A program made the translations under genes and the position numbers. Positions 6,789 through 14,327 of a stretch of DNA of 14,485 nucleotides are shown here, one piece after another. A model generated the notes under the pieces. It ran no database searches. It saw only the letters and a program-made list of their open reading frames with translations, and had not been told where the DNA came from. The stretch spans positions 1-14,485 of the forward strand of contig JALWHA010000106.1 in NCBI GenBank assembly GCA_027038695.1, written 5' to 3'. This DNA is from Acidobacteriota bacterium (GTDB lineage Bacteria; Acidobacteriota; Holophagae; Thermotomaculales; Thermotomaculaceae). Within the stretch, counting starts at the first letter, position 1. Each line of letters begins with the position of its first letter.

Positions 6789-9075
6789 TTTTGTTCTTGA
6801 AGAACTTGAGTTTGAATCTGCTTTAGAGCAGGTGAGAAAGCACTGTTTTACCGAGCAGGGCTTGAGGTTTTTTGATTCTTTGAAATTTTATACCGATGCT
6901 GAAGAGATAGAGAGGGAACAAAAAAAGTTTCTTCTTTTTTCTTCGGTAATAGAATCCGGTAAGGCAGTTAATCTGGGAGGCGGGAAAATTATTCCCCTCC
7001 CGGATTTTTTTTCTCCCCAATTTGTTTTATCCGCTGAAGAAATCATTTTCCTTTATAAAAATTATTTAATAGGGGAATCCCTTTACAAGCGTTTTTATCA
7101 GTTTGAAGAATTTAAGGAATATTTTGAAAATTTTGTTCTTTTAACCGAGTTTAAGAATACAGTGAAGAAGACTTTTGAACAGGACGGGAGTTTTAAAGAA
7201 AACGCAACCCCTGAGTTATCTTCCCTTTATAAATCCTTAAGAAAAGTAGAAAAAACAGTAAAACAGAGGTTGAATAGAATTTTAGATAAACATAAAGATT
7301 TTCTGTTTGAATCTATTATAACCACAAGAAATGACCGGTTTGTGATTCCTATAAACAGAAACTTTAAGGGAAGGCTGGAGTGCCTTGTCCATGATTTTTC
7401 TTCAAGCGGGGCAACAGCCTATGTTGAGCCTATTGAAGTGGTTGAATTAAATAACGGTTTAATTGAGTTAAGAGGCAAGATTGAAGAAGAAAAAGGCAGG
7501 ATTTTACGGAATTTTACCGGGCTAATTTTGGAACATAGGGATACCTTTTTGGTTGCCGATAAAGTAATTGAGTTTTTTGACAGCCTTAACGCAAGGTATA
7601 GGTTTATGAAAGAGTACGGATTAACTATACCTGTGGTGAAAAGAGAAGGAGGGGTGTTTTTTAGGAATTCTTCCCATCCTATTTTACTTTTTTCCGGGCA
7701 GAAAGTTGTAAAAAACGATGTTGTTTTAACGCCTGAAAAGAGGATTTTAGTTGTCTCAGGTTCAAATACCGGAGGTAAAACGGTTTTTCTAAAAATGACG
7801 GGATTGCTCATTTTAATGTCTCAATGTATTATTCCGGTGCCTGTTGAGGATGGTAGTTTTTTCTCTCCTTTTGCCGAAATTTTAACCGATATAGGTGATA
7901 GGCAGGACATTGCGCAGTCCCTTTCAACATTTTCTTCCCATTTGACAAGGATAAAACTTATTTTAAGTCGGGCGAATTCATCGTCCCTTGTTTTGATAGA
8001 CGAATTAGGCACGGGAACCGAGCCTACAGACGGTGCGGCAATTGCAAAGGCGGTGGTTTTAGGTCTTATAAAGAGAAAATCCCATGCTGTTGTTACGACT
8101 CACCATCAGGATGTTTCAGCCCTTTCTTTTGAACATTCGGAAGTGAGGCTTGCAAGTGTTGATTTTGACATAGAGACCTTAACCCCTACATATAAATTGA
8201 TCTACGATGTACCCGGTTTAAGCCATGCCGTTGACATTGCAAAAAAGTTAGGCCTTCCTGAAGATTTTCTGGAAATTGCCGAAAAGTATTCCGGTAAGGC
8301 AAACAGGGATTTTTCAGACCTTATTTCGGTATTGTCGGAAAAGGTTAGAAGTTATGAAAAATTATTGCGGGAAACGGAAGAGAGAAGCAAATTGGTTGAA
8401 GATAAAGAAAAAAAGTTGACAGAGAAAGAAAAGAAGCTTGATAAATTAAAGTTTGAACTGGAAAAGGGAATAAAAAGGGATTTTGAAAATTTTATCTCCG
8501 AGTATAGAAAAGAGAAAGAAAAACTCTTGCACGGGATTAAGGGTGAGTTGAGAAAAAAGGCTGATAGTTTTGAGGATAAAGCGGCGGAGAAGTTTTTAAA
8601 TAACTTTGAGAAAAAAATAAAAGCAGAAAACAAAAAAAAGAAGAAAACTGATATAAACAATGGAGATATGGTAAAGCATTCGTTTTTAGGGATTAAAGGC
8701 ATTGTTGAGGAGATAAGCGGAAATAAGGTTCTAATCGTGTCAGAGGGAAAGAAATTTTGGTTTAGTAGAGGAGATGTAGAATTAATCCAGAGAGATGTTA
8801 AGAAATCGGGAGAAGTTAAGGTTAGAACAGGTTCTAAAGAGCGGATGTTTCCTCTTGAATTGAATTTGATCGGCAAAAGGGTGGACGAAGCAATTGACAT
8901 TATAGAAATGGAACTTGACAGAGCTTTATTAGAGGGGTTTGAAAAGGTAAGGATTGTCCACGGCCATGGAACCGGCAGGTTGAAGAGCGGAATTCGGAGT
9001 TATCTTGCGAAACTTCCCTTTGTGAAAAAGATTGAATCTGATTCTAATGACGCAGCGACAATAGTTTCGTTTTAA
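6778..9075 (+). CDS. mutS2: MutS2 family ATPase with C-terminal Smr domain
   Basis: The 765-residue length fits MutS2. It lacks the mismatch-recognition N-terminus of MutS1 and starts directly with the lever/core region. The ATPase domain has Walker A GSNTGGKT (328-335), Walker B LVLIDELGTGTEP (404-416) and TTHHQD (440-445). A long Lys/Glu coiled coil runs from about 515 to 625, then a small KOW-like beta domain (about 628-672), then the Smr nuclease domain (about 690-765) with HGHGTGRLK at 728-736. Known MutS2 proteins suppress recombination or act on collided ribosomes. The Smr motif usually written LDLRG reads LNLIGKR (695-701), so the Asp is Asn. The ATG lies inside the end of rpsU with only a weak ribosome site, so translation is probably coupled. 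A terminator-like hairpin lies within codons 65-79. Confidence 0.95.
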   Translation: MVIDFVLEELEFESALEQVRKHCFTEQGLRFFDSLKFYTDAEEIEREQKKFLLFSSVIESGKAVNLGGGKIIPLPDFFSPQFVLSAEEIIFLYKNYLIGESLYKRFYQFEEFKEYFENFVLLTEFKNTVKKTFEQDGSFKENATPELSSLYKSLRKVEKTVKQRLNRILDKHKDFLFESIITTRNDRFVIPINRNFKGRLECLVHDFSSSGATAYVEPIEVVELNNGLIELRGKIEEEKGRILRNFTGLILEHRDTFLVADKVIEFFDSLNARYRFMKEYGLTIPVVKREGGVFFRNSSHPILLFSGQKVVKNDVVLTPEKRILVVSGSNTGGKTVFLKMTGLLILMSQCIIPVPVEDGSFFSPFAEILTDIGDRQDIAQSLSTFSSHLTRIKLILSRANSSSLVLIDELGTGTEPTDGAAIAKAVVLGLIKRKSHAVVTTHHQDVSALSFEHSEVRLASVDFDIETLTPTYKLIYDVPGLSHAVDIAKKLGLPEDFLEIAEKYSGKANRDFSDLISVLSEKVRSYEKLLRETEERSKLVEDKEKKLTEKEKKLDKLKFELEKGIKRDFENFISEYRKEKEKLLHGIKGELRKKADSFEDKAAEKFLNNFEKKIKAENKKKKKTDINNGDMVKHSFLGIKGIVEEISGNKVLIVSEGKKFWFSRGDVELIQRDVKKSGEVKVRTGSKERMFPLELNLIGKRVDEAIDIIEMELDRALLEGFEKVRIVHGHGTGRLKSGIRSYLAKLPFVKKIESDSNDAATIVSF
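6971..7012 (+). terminator. Terminator-like hairpin inside the mutS2 coding region
   Basis: GGGAG (6975-6979) pairs with CTCCC (6997-7001), and GGGAA (6982-6986) with TTCCC (6992-6996). They enclose loop AATTA, with GC (6980-6981) bulged. The stem extends outward by ATCT/GGAT, including one G-T pair, and runs into T-rich 7005-7012. The shape is that of an intrinsic terminator, about 200 bases into mutS2 on the coding strand. Whether it acts is inference; translating ribosomes would normally disrupt it. Confidence 0.45.
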
Positions 9076-9079
9076 TGAA

Positions 9080-10042
9080 TTATCTGCTGAAGATATAAAA
9101 CAGGTTTAAAAGGTAAAAAATAAGCAATAAAAGTGCGTCTAACCTGAATTTTGATTGGATTTTATACTTTAACGACCCTATGATTATTGAAACAAGTATG
9201 AAGAAGACAAATATTGAAAAGAAAACGCTTGAAGACGCATTGGCAAACATATTTCCTGGATAAAAAAACGATGCAATTCCCAGGATACATATGTTAAAAA
9301 TGTTGCTTCCGAAAACATTTGCGTATGCCATATCAATTTTTCCTATCTTGACCGCACTTAATGAAACTATCAATTCTGGAAGAGAAGTGGTTATCGCAAG
9401 GAATAGTTGCCCTACGAATGTTGACCCTAAAACAAAGGTTTTTCCGTTCATTGAAAAAGGGGTTACCGCCATTTTATCGCATACTATTGTCAGGTAACGG
9501 CCTGAAATTATGATTATTACGGATAAAAAAGCAAATAACAGGTATTCTTTCCATAGTTTGGATAGTTTTAAACCGGGTTTTTCTTCTTGTTCATTATTTT
9601 TGTGTTCAAATTTAAAAGAGAAGTAAATAATAAAAATATACGAAAATAATAGAACAATACCGGCAAACCTTGATTTAAGAAGCAGAAGGATGCCCGTTAA
9701 AGCGACTATGAAAATCCCCATTGCGGCATTGAACACATTTTCGCTTTTTGCTTCATAGTTTTTTCTTGAACCTAACAAAACCACAAAAGCAATTATAAGC
9801 ATATTGAATATATCGGAACCTATCATATTTCCGAAAACAAGGTTTGCATTTTTGATCTTTGCCGCGGAAAGTGCGGTTACCAATTCCGGAAGAGAGGTTA
9901 TAGACGCGAGTAATATTAACCCTACGAGGTTTGAGCCGAATCCTGTTTCTTCCCCGATATTGTCCCCGGAGACGGTAAGTTTGTACCCTGCTATTGTCAT
10001 TATCCCGGATATTATTAAAAAGTATACGAATAAAAGACTCAT
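9080..10042 (-). CDS. Na+/Ca2+ exchanger-family (CaCA) membrane antiporter
   Basis: At 320 residues with about ten hydrophobic segments, it has the usual size of bacterial CaCA exchangers (YrbG-like). The two inverted alpha repeats are clear. The first is ITSLPELVTALSA (48-60) with GNMIGSDIFN (71-80). The second is ITTSLPELIVSLSA (217-230) with ANVFGSNIFN (241-250). Ion-binding acids E53 and E223 are present, as are serines S50, S76, S220 and S246. From memory of archaeal NCX_Mj, position 250 corresponds to its Asp240 and is Asn here, so ion preference is uncertain. A hydrophilic loop at about 145-165 separates the halves. The ATG overlaps the stop of the PTPS-family gene (ATGA), and the gene ends four bases from the mutS2 stop with no terminator between. 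Confidence 0.9.
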   Translation of the reverse strand: MSLLFVYFLIISGIMTIAGYKLTVSGDNIGEETGFGSNLVGLILLASITSLPELVTALSAAKIKNANLVFGNMIGSDIFNMLIIAFVVLLGSRKNYEAKSENVFNAAMGIFIVALTGILLLLKSRFAGIVLLFSYIFIIYFSFKFEHKNNEQEEKPGLKLSKLWKEYLLFAFLSVIIIISGRYLTIVCDKMAVTPFSMNGKTFVLGSTFVGQLFLAITTSLPELIVSLSAVKIGKIDMAYANVFGSNIFNICILGIASFFYPGNMFANASSSVFFSIFVFFILVSIIIGSLKYKIQSKFRLDALLLLIFYLLNLFYIFSR

Positions 10043-10356
10043 TGTTTAACTCCTCCGCTAAAATTCACCGTTTCGTAAACCTCTATCTTTTTTACTTTGA
10101 ATTTATTTTTTAATATTTTAAAAATATAAAGAGCAATGTTTTCGGTAGAAGGTGTCTTTGTTGTGAAAAAATCAATTTCGTTTAAGATTTTGTAATTGAT
10201 TGTTTTTAAAGCATTTTTAAATTCTTTTTTGATTTCTTCCGTATTCTTAAGTTCAAATTCTCCTATGCATAAGAAATTATGCCCGTGAATATCTTCGCCG
10301 TTATGTATGTGAGACGCTACAAAATATTGTTTTAAAATATAACTGAATTCAGGCAT
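10039..10356 (-). CDS. Divergent PTPS/QueD-family (6-pyruvoyltetrahydropterin synthase-like) protein
   Basis: The 105 residues are slightly short for the T-fold PTPS family. Zinc ligands H16, H24 and H26 (HIHNGEDIHGHN) are in place, as are PSTENIA (the usual NPTSEN-type stretch, about 69-75) and the late substrate-binding Glu in VYETVNFSGG (about 93-102). QueD has a catalytic Cys four residues before HGH; here that residue is Gly20. Glu21 instead gives the ExxHGH motif reported for PTPS-III proteins, which can replace dihydroneopterin aldolase in folate synthesis. The family's catalytic Asp-His pair (LDH...LND) appears as INY...LNE, so both residues look changed. The protein may be a PTPS-III variant, another activity, or a non-catalytic relative. 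It follows mpl directly (TAA then ATG) and overlaps the exchanger gene. Confidence 0.85.
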   Translation of the reverse strand: MPEFSYILKQYFVASHIHNGEDIHGHNFLCIGEFELKNTEEIKKEFKNALKTINYKILNEIDFFTTKTPSTENIALYIFKILKNKFKVKKIEVYETVNFSGGVKQ

Positions 10357-11748
10357 TTATTTCCCCTCAAAAAACTCTTTAATTAATTTTAAGTAACCCC
10401 AGGGAGCGGCATTTGACATAAAGAGAAAAACACTGTCGGTGAAGTCCCTGTTTTTTAACAATTCTATCAAATTTATCTTGTTATCCAGATTAACGATATT
10501 TTTCCCTTCGGGAGGGATAAAATTGTCTTGTATAGAATGTTTTTTCTTGGAGGGTATAGGCAAAAAAATAAGTAAATCGGCTAATCCTGATAAAGGTTTG
10601 AGTTTTTTGTTGAATTTACCGCTTCTCATTGTGTTTGTTCCCGGTTCTATAAAGGCTATTATTTGTTTTCCGGGAAATAATTGTCTTGCCGTTTCAAGTG
10701 TGTATTTAAAAGCGGTAGGGTGGTGTGCGAAATCCTGAATTATTTTAATTCCTTTTTCTTTGTTTTCATAGTAAGGCTCAAATCTTCTTTTTACCCCTGT
10801 GAAGTTTTCTATACCTTTAATTATTTGTTCAGGCTTAAGCCCTAAAGATAGGCATACCCCGAATGCCGCTCCTATGTTTCTTCCGTTGTGTTTGCCGTGA
10901 AGGAATGAAGAAAAGGTATAGGTTTTCCCCTTTGTTTTAATTTTGAAGACTGATTTCCCTTCTTTGACCCCTGAGTATTCTATTGAATAGTCGCATTCTT
11001 TCTTAAATCCGAATGTCTTGTTTATAGAACGGGAAAATTCTTTTAGCGACAGGGTTGTTCTGTGGTCTCCGTTAAAGAAAACGATTGATTTTTCAGGGGT
11101 TTTTCTTAAAAGGAAGGCAAAGGTTTTTTTTATCTCTTTTAAACTGTCAAAGATATCCCCGTGGTCAAACTCAATATAGTTGACTACTAAATAATCAGGG
11201 ATAAACTTCAGAAATTTGCTTGTTTTATCAAAAAAAGCCGTATCGTATTCGTCCCCTTCAAGCACGAAGAATTCCGAATTTCTGTTGTATTTAAACCCTG
11301 TTTTAAGTTGAGGGACAATTCCCCCTATTAAAAATGAAGGGTTTAAATTATTGTATTCAAGTATAAATGCTATTAAAGAACTCGTGGTTGTTTTCCCGTG
11401 GGTACCGCTTACCATTATAAGTTTTTTATCTTTTACGAAGAAAGAGTTTAACGCTTCAGGCAGGGAAGTAAAGGGAATTTTGTTGTTTAGTGCGTATTCG
11501 GCTTCAACATTTCCCCTCGGGATAGCGTTTCCAATTATTACAAGGTCTTTACCCTTCAGGTTTTCTTCCGAATATTCTTTTATCTCAATACCGTTTTCTT
11601 TTAAGAAATCGCTCATTGGCGGATAAATCCCGCTGTCTGAACCTGTCACAGTATAACCCTGTTTCTTTAATCCTACCGCAAGGTTTCCCATTGCCGTACC
11701 GCAAACCCCTGTTAAGTGAATAGACTTTATGTTTTTGATACAGATCAT
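10357..11748 (-). CDS. mpl: UDP-N-acetylmuramate:L-Ala-gamma-D-Glu-meso-DAP ligase (murein tripeptide recycling)
   Basis: At 463 residues it belongs to the Mur ligase family. It joins recycled L-Ala-gamma-D-Glu-meso-DAP tripeptide to UDP-MurNAc, using ATP, in the cytoplasm. In order it has the Rossmann-like N-terminus HLTGVCGTAMGNLA (11-24), GSDSGIYPPMS and GNAIPRGN (63-70). The ATP loop GTHGKTTT is at 115-122, with GDEYDTAFFDKTSKF (165-179), EFDHGDIFD (193-201), DFAHHPTA (339-346) and NTMR (362-365). The PPMS, GNAxxRGN and DEYDxAFFDKxSKF signatures separate Mpl from the de novo enzyme MurC. The ATG overlaps the stop of the exporter gene by 4 bases (ATGA). Its presence implies meso-DAP peptidoglycan. 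Confidence 0.93.
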   Translation of the reverse strand: MICIKNIKSIHLTGVCGTAMGNLAVGLKKQGYTVTGSDSGIYPPMSDFLKENGIEIKEYSEENLKGKDLVIIGNAIPRGNVEAEYALNNKIPFTSLPEALNSFFVKDKKLIMVSGTHGKTTTSSLIAFILEYNNLNPSFLIGGIVPQLKTGFKYNRNSEFFVLEGDEYDTAFFDKTSKFLKFIPDYLVVNYIEFDHGDIFDSLKEIKKTFAFLLRKTPEKSIVFFNGDHRTTLSLKEFSRSINKTFGFKKECDYSIEYSGVKEGKSVFKIKTKGKTYTFSSFLHGKHNGRNIGAAFGVCLSLGLKPEQIIKGIENFTGVKRRFEPYYENKEKGIKIIQDFAHHPTAFKYTLETARQLFPGKQIIAFIEPGTNTMRSGKFNKKLKPLSGLADLLIFLPIPSKKKHSIQDNFIPPEGKNIVNLDNKINLIELLKNRDFTDSVFLFMSNAAPWGYLKLIKEFFEGK

Positions 11749-14288
11749 CTTTCACCCTCTCTTTCTTTTAAGAAAATAAGTTTTAGTAATGCCGGGAAAA
11801 ATATTAGTGAAGCAAGCCAGCAGGCAGTAACCCCGAAGATTGTGGACAATCCGAGGCTTTTAAACCCCTCAAAGTGGCTGATAAACAGAGATCCGAACCC
11901 TATTACCGTGGTTAAAGAGGTAAATGTAATCGCTTTTCCCGTATGAATAATAGCCTCGGCAATATCATAATTTTCGGAATTTAAAACCCTTGTCAGTATA
12001 TGAATTCCGCTGTCAATTCCTATACCGATAATCATTGGGGTTGCTATAAAGTTGTACATTGATATGTTGTCTCCCGATATTTTTAGCGAGCCTAACATTA
12101 TAATCACCCCTGAAGCAAGAGGGATAAAGGATAACAGTGTGTGGTATAGGTTTTTAAAATGCAGATAGACAATAAAAAATACGAGGAGTATAGATATTAT
12201 GCTTGAGAGGACAAAGTTTTCTTTTACCAATCTTTTGATCTCGTTAATTACTACGTCAATTCCTGTGATAAAGTCATCCTTTTTTTCCATTTTTTTGAAT
12301 GTTTTTTCAACGTTAGCCACAATTTCCGAAGTGAACTTCTTATGCCACAGGCCTAAACGCGGGTAAATTTTTATTATAGCTTCATATTCATTTTTTTCTT
12401 TTGAGTACCTTATGTAATTCTTTAGCAACGGATATATTTTTGAATTCACGATTTGGTGAAAAGTCAGGGGTTTTAAGTTTTCAATTCCGGATTCAATAGA
12501 GTTAATGTAGATTTTGTTGTACTCGGATACCGCAAAACCTTCTTTCTTTAAGAGTTTTATGAAATTCTCGGATATCTTTTCCGGTTTTTCGTTTTTTTTC
12601 AGATATTCTATATTTTTTAATTGTTCGTCAGTGGTAGGAAGGAAGGAAAATATAGATTCAATTTTGGAGATGTTTTTTGTTTTTAAAGAATCTGAAAGAA
12701 CGGCAAATTGTTTTTCAATATCCTTCTGGTTTTTCCCCCTTAAAACAATTACGAGGGAGCGGAGGGAACCGCCTAATTTTTTTGTTAAGAATGTTTGGGT
12801 TTGCAATGCCGGGTTTGTTTTACTTCTTAAATCCCTTAAACTTGTATTAAATTTTAGCCTTAGAGCGAACACGAGGAAAAAGCAGACTATTAATAGAGAC
12901 AGTACTACAACGGTTTTCGGGTTTTCGTCTACTATTTTGTGAAAAAAGTGTGTGCCAAATCCTGATATGGTTTTAGGTTTGTACACCTTTTTCCTGAAAG
13001 ACAGTGTTAAAGGAATTACAAGGAAACAGGCGAATAAAGTAGAGACAATGCCTAAAGAAGCAACTATTCCGAACTCTCTTAACCCTTTAAAGTTGGAAAA
13101 AAACATAGAAGAAAAAGCCGCTGCGGTCGTTAAGCCTCCCGCAATTGTCGCAAAGCCTGTTTCTTCTATCGTTGTTGTTAAGGATTGAACAAGGTTTTTA
13201 TTGCTCAATTCTTCTTCAAGAAACCTTGAGTATATGTGGATTGAAAAGTCTATTCCCAGGCCTACGAGTATGGCCCCTACTATTGAGGTTAAAATATTGA
13301 TTCTGCCAATTATCAAATAAGTTAATCCGAATGTCCATATCTCTCCTAAAATTAACGGAATTGCAGCATATAAAAAGGAAAAAGGATTTCTGAAACCTAA
13401 AATAAAAACCAATAAAACTAAAACAAAAGAAAGCCACATTGACGAGAACATGTCCTTTTGCGCAACATCTTTGTCGTAGAATGTTATTGCATGCGGTCCC
13501 GTAAAGTTTACTTCAATTTTTATATTAGGATTATCAGTTTCTTCAATAAAGTCTTTATTTGTTTTCTCAACTGTTTTAAAAAGTAAATTCATTGCCCCCG
13601 TGGTGTATTCAATATTGTCGGCATGCCCTTTTGTTTTAACAAAAAATATCTGCACGGTTTTATCTTTGGAGAAATAGTACCCGTCGTATAAACTTATCTT
13701 CATCTTTCCCGTCATCTCTTTTGAGTATGACTGAAGAAATGAAAGAAGGTTTAATGGATCTTTTTGAATAAAGGATTCAATCCCGCTGCCGGTTTGAATA
13801 AGCATCTTGTTTTTTTCTAAAACTTTTTTCATGTTTTGATATTGAAAAATGCTGACAAATTGATTCAGTTCGGAATTAGGGACGATAACCCAGAGATGCT
13901 TAAGGAAAAATGGAGTAAAAACCATATTTAACTTTTGTTCAATGTTTGAATCGATGCCTGTGAAATATTTTGTATACATAGGATTTGATTTGAGGTTATC
14001 AATGAAAATTTCAGAGTAGAGTTCTACATTTTCAGGGTCTTCTGTTTTGTTCTTCCTTGATACTGCTACAATTATGCTGTCCGTTAATCCTATTTTATTA
14101 ATGGTATAAAGATAGTTTTCCACTTTTCTGTCTGAAGAGGGTAGCAGGTCTATAATCCTTGTGGTGTACTCCATCTTTGCAGATAGGTAAAGCATTAGAA
14201 GAGTAAAGAGAGCGATTAAGACGGCTGTAAGCTTGTTGTGTTTAAAGATAAAATTTATAAACTTTTCGCTGAATTCTTTTCTGTTCAT
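11745..14288 (-). CDS. MMPL/RND-superfamily exporter (COG1033 type)
   Basis: The 847 residues form two similar halves, each with one transmembrane helix, a large extracytoplasmic domain and five further helices, about twelve in all. The first helix is at about 20-37, the first domain at 40-275, helices at about 280-430, the next helix at 458-476, the second domain to about 690, and the last helices at 693-840. Each half carries the charged RND motif in helix 4: GLGIDFSIHIYSR (343-355) and GIGIDSGIHILTR (755-767). These Asp residues carry protons in the family. Relatives export lipids, hopanoids or other hydrophobic molecules; the substrate here is unknown. No periplasmic adaptor or outer-membrane gene is in view. 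The ATG at 14288 has no good Shine-Dalgarno, so initiation may depend on coupling with the PAS-like gene upstream, which ends 39 bases before. Confidence 0.9.
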   Translation of the reverse strand: MNRKEFSEKFINFIFKHNKLTAVLIALFTLLMLYLSAKMEYTTRIIDLLPSSDRKVENYLYTINKIGLTDSIIVAVSRKNKTEDPENVELYSEIFIDNLKSNPMYTKYFTGIDSNIEQKLNMVFTPFFLKHLWVIVPNSELNQFVSIFQYQNMKKVLEKNKMLIQTGSGIESFIQKDPLNLLSFLQSYSKEMTGKMKISLYDGYYFSKDKTVQIFFVKTKGHADNIEYTTGAMNLLFKTVEKTNKDFIEETDNPNIKIEVNFTGPHAITFYDKDVAQKDMFSSMWLSFVLVLLVFILGFRNPFSFLYAAIPLILGEIWTFGLTYLIIGRINILTSIVGAILVGLGIDFSIHIYSRFLEEELSNKNLVQSLTTTIEETGFATIAGGLTTAAAFSSMFFSNFKGLREFGIVASLGIVSTLFACFLVIPLTLSFRKKVYKPKTISGFGTHFFHKIVDENPKTVVVLSLLIVCFFLVFALRLKFNTSLRDLRSKTNPALQTQTFLTKKLGGSLRSLVIVLRGKNQKDIEKQFAVLSDSLKTKNISKIESIFSFLPTTDEQLKNIEYLKKNEKPEKISENFIKLLKKEGFAVSEYNKIYINSIESGIENLKPLTFHQIVNSKIYPLLKNYIRYSKEKNEYEAIIKIYPRLGLWHKKFTSEIVANVEKTFKKMEKKDDFITGIDVVINEIKRLVKENFVLSSIISILLVFFIVYLHFKNLYHTLLSFIPLASGVIIMLGSLKISGDNISMYNFIATPMIIGIGIDSGIHILTRVLNSENYDIAEAIIHTGKAITFTSLTTVIGFGSLFISHFEGFKSLGLSTIFGVTACWLASLIFFPALLKLIFLKEREGER

Positions 14289-14327
14289 ATCAGGATAATT
14301 TTATCAAAATATTCGGGAAATGTATTT

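Noticed and set aside
8352..8900. 182-codon minus-strand frame opposite mutS2
   Set aside because: Its Ser/Phe/Leu-rich sequence is the complement of the Lys/Glu coiled-coil codons of mutS2; it has no ribosome site and no family resemblance.
10357..11748. Calling this ligase MurC
   Set aside because: PPMS, GNAxxRGN, the DEYDxAFFDKxSKF block and NTMR are Mpl signatures rather than MurC ones.
12514..12942. 142-codon plus-strand frame opposite the exporter
   Set aside because: It is antisense to a clear RND-family gene in its second extracytoplasmic domain; composition and lack of a ribosome site mark it as a shadow.
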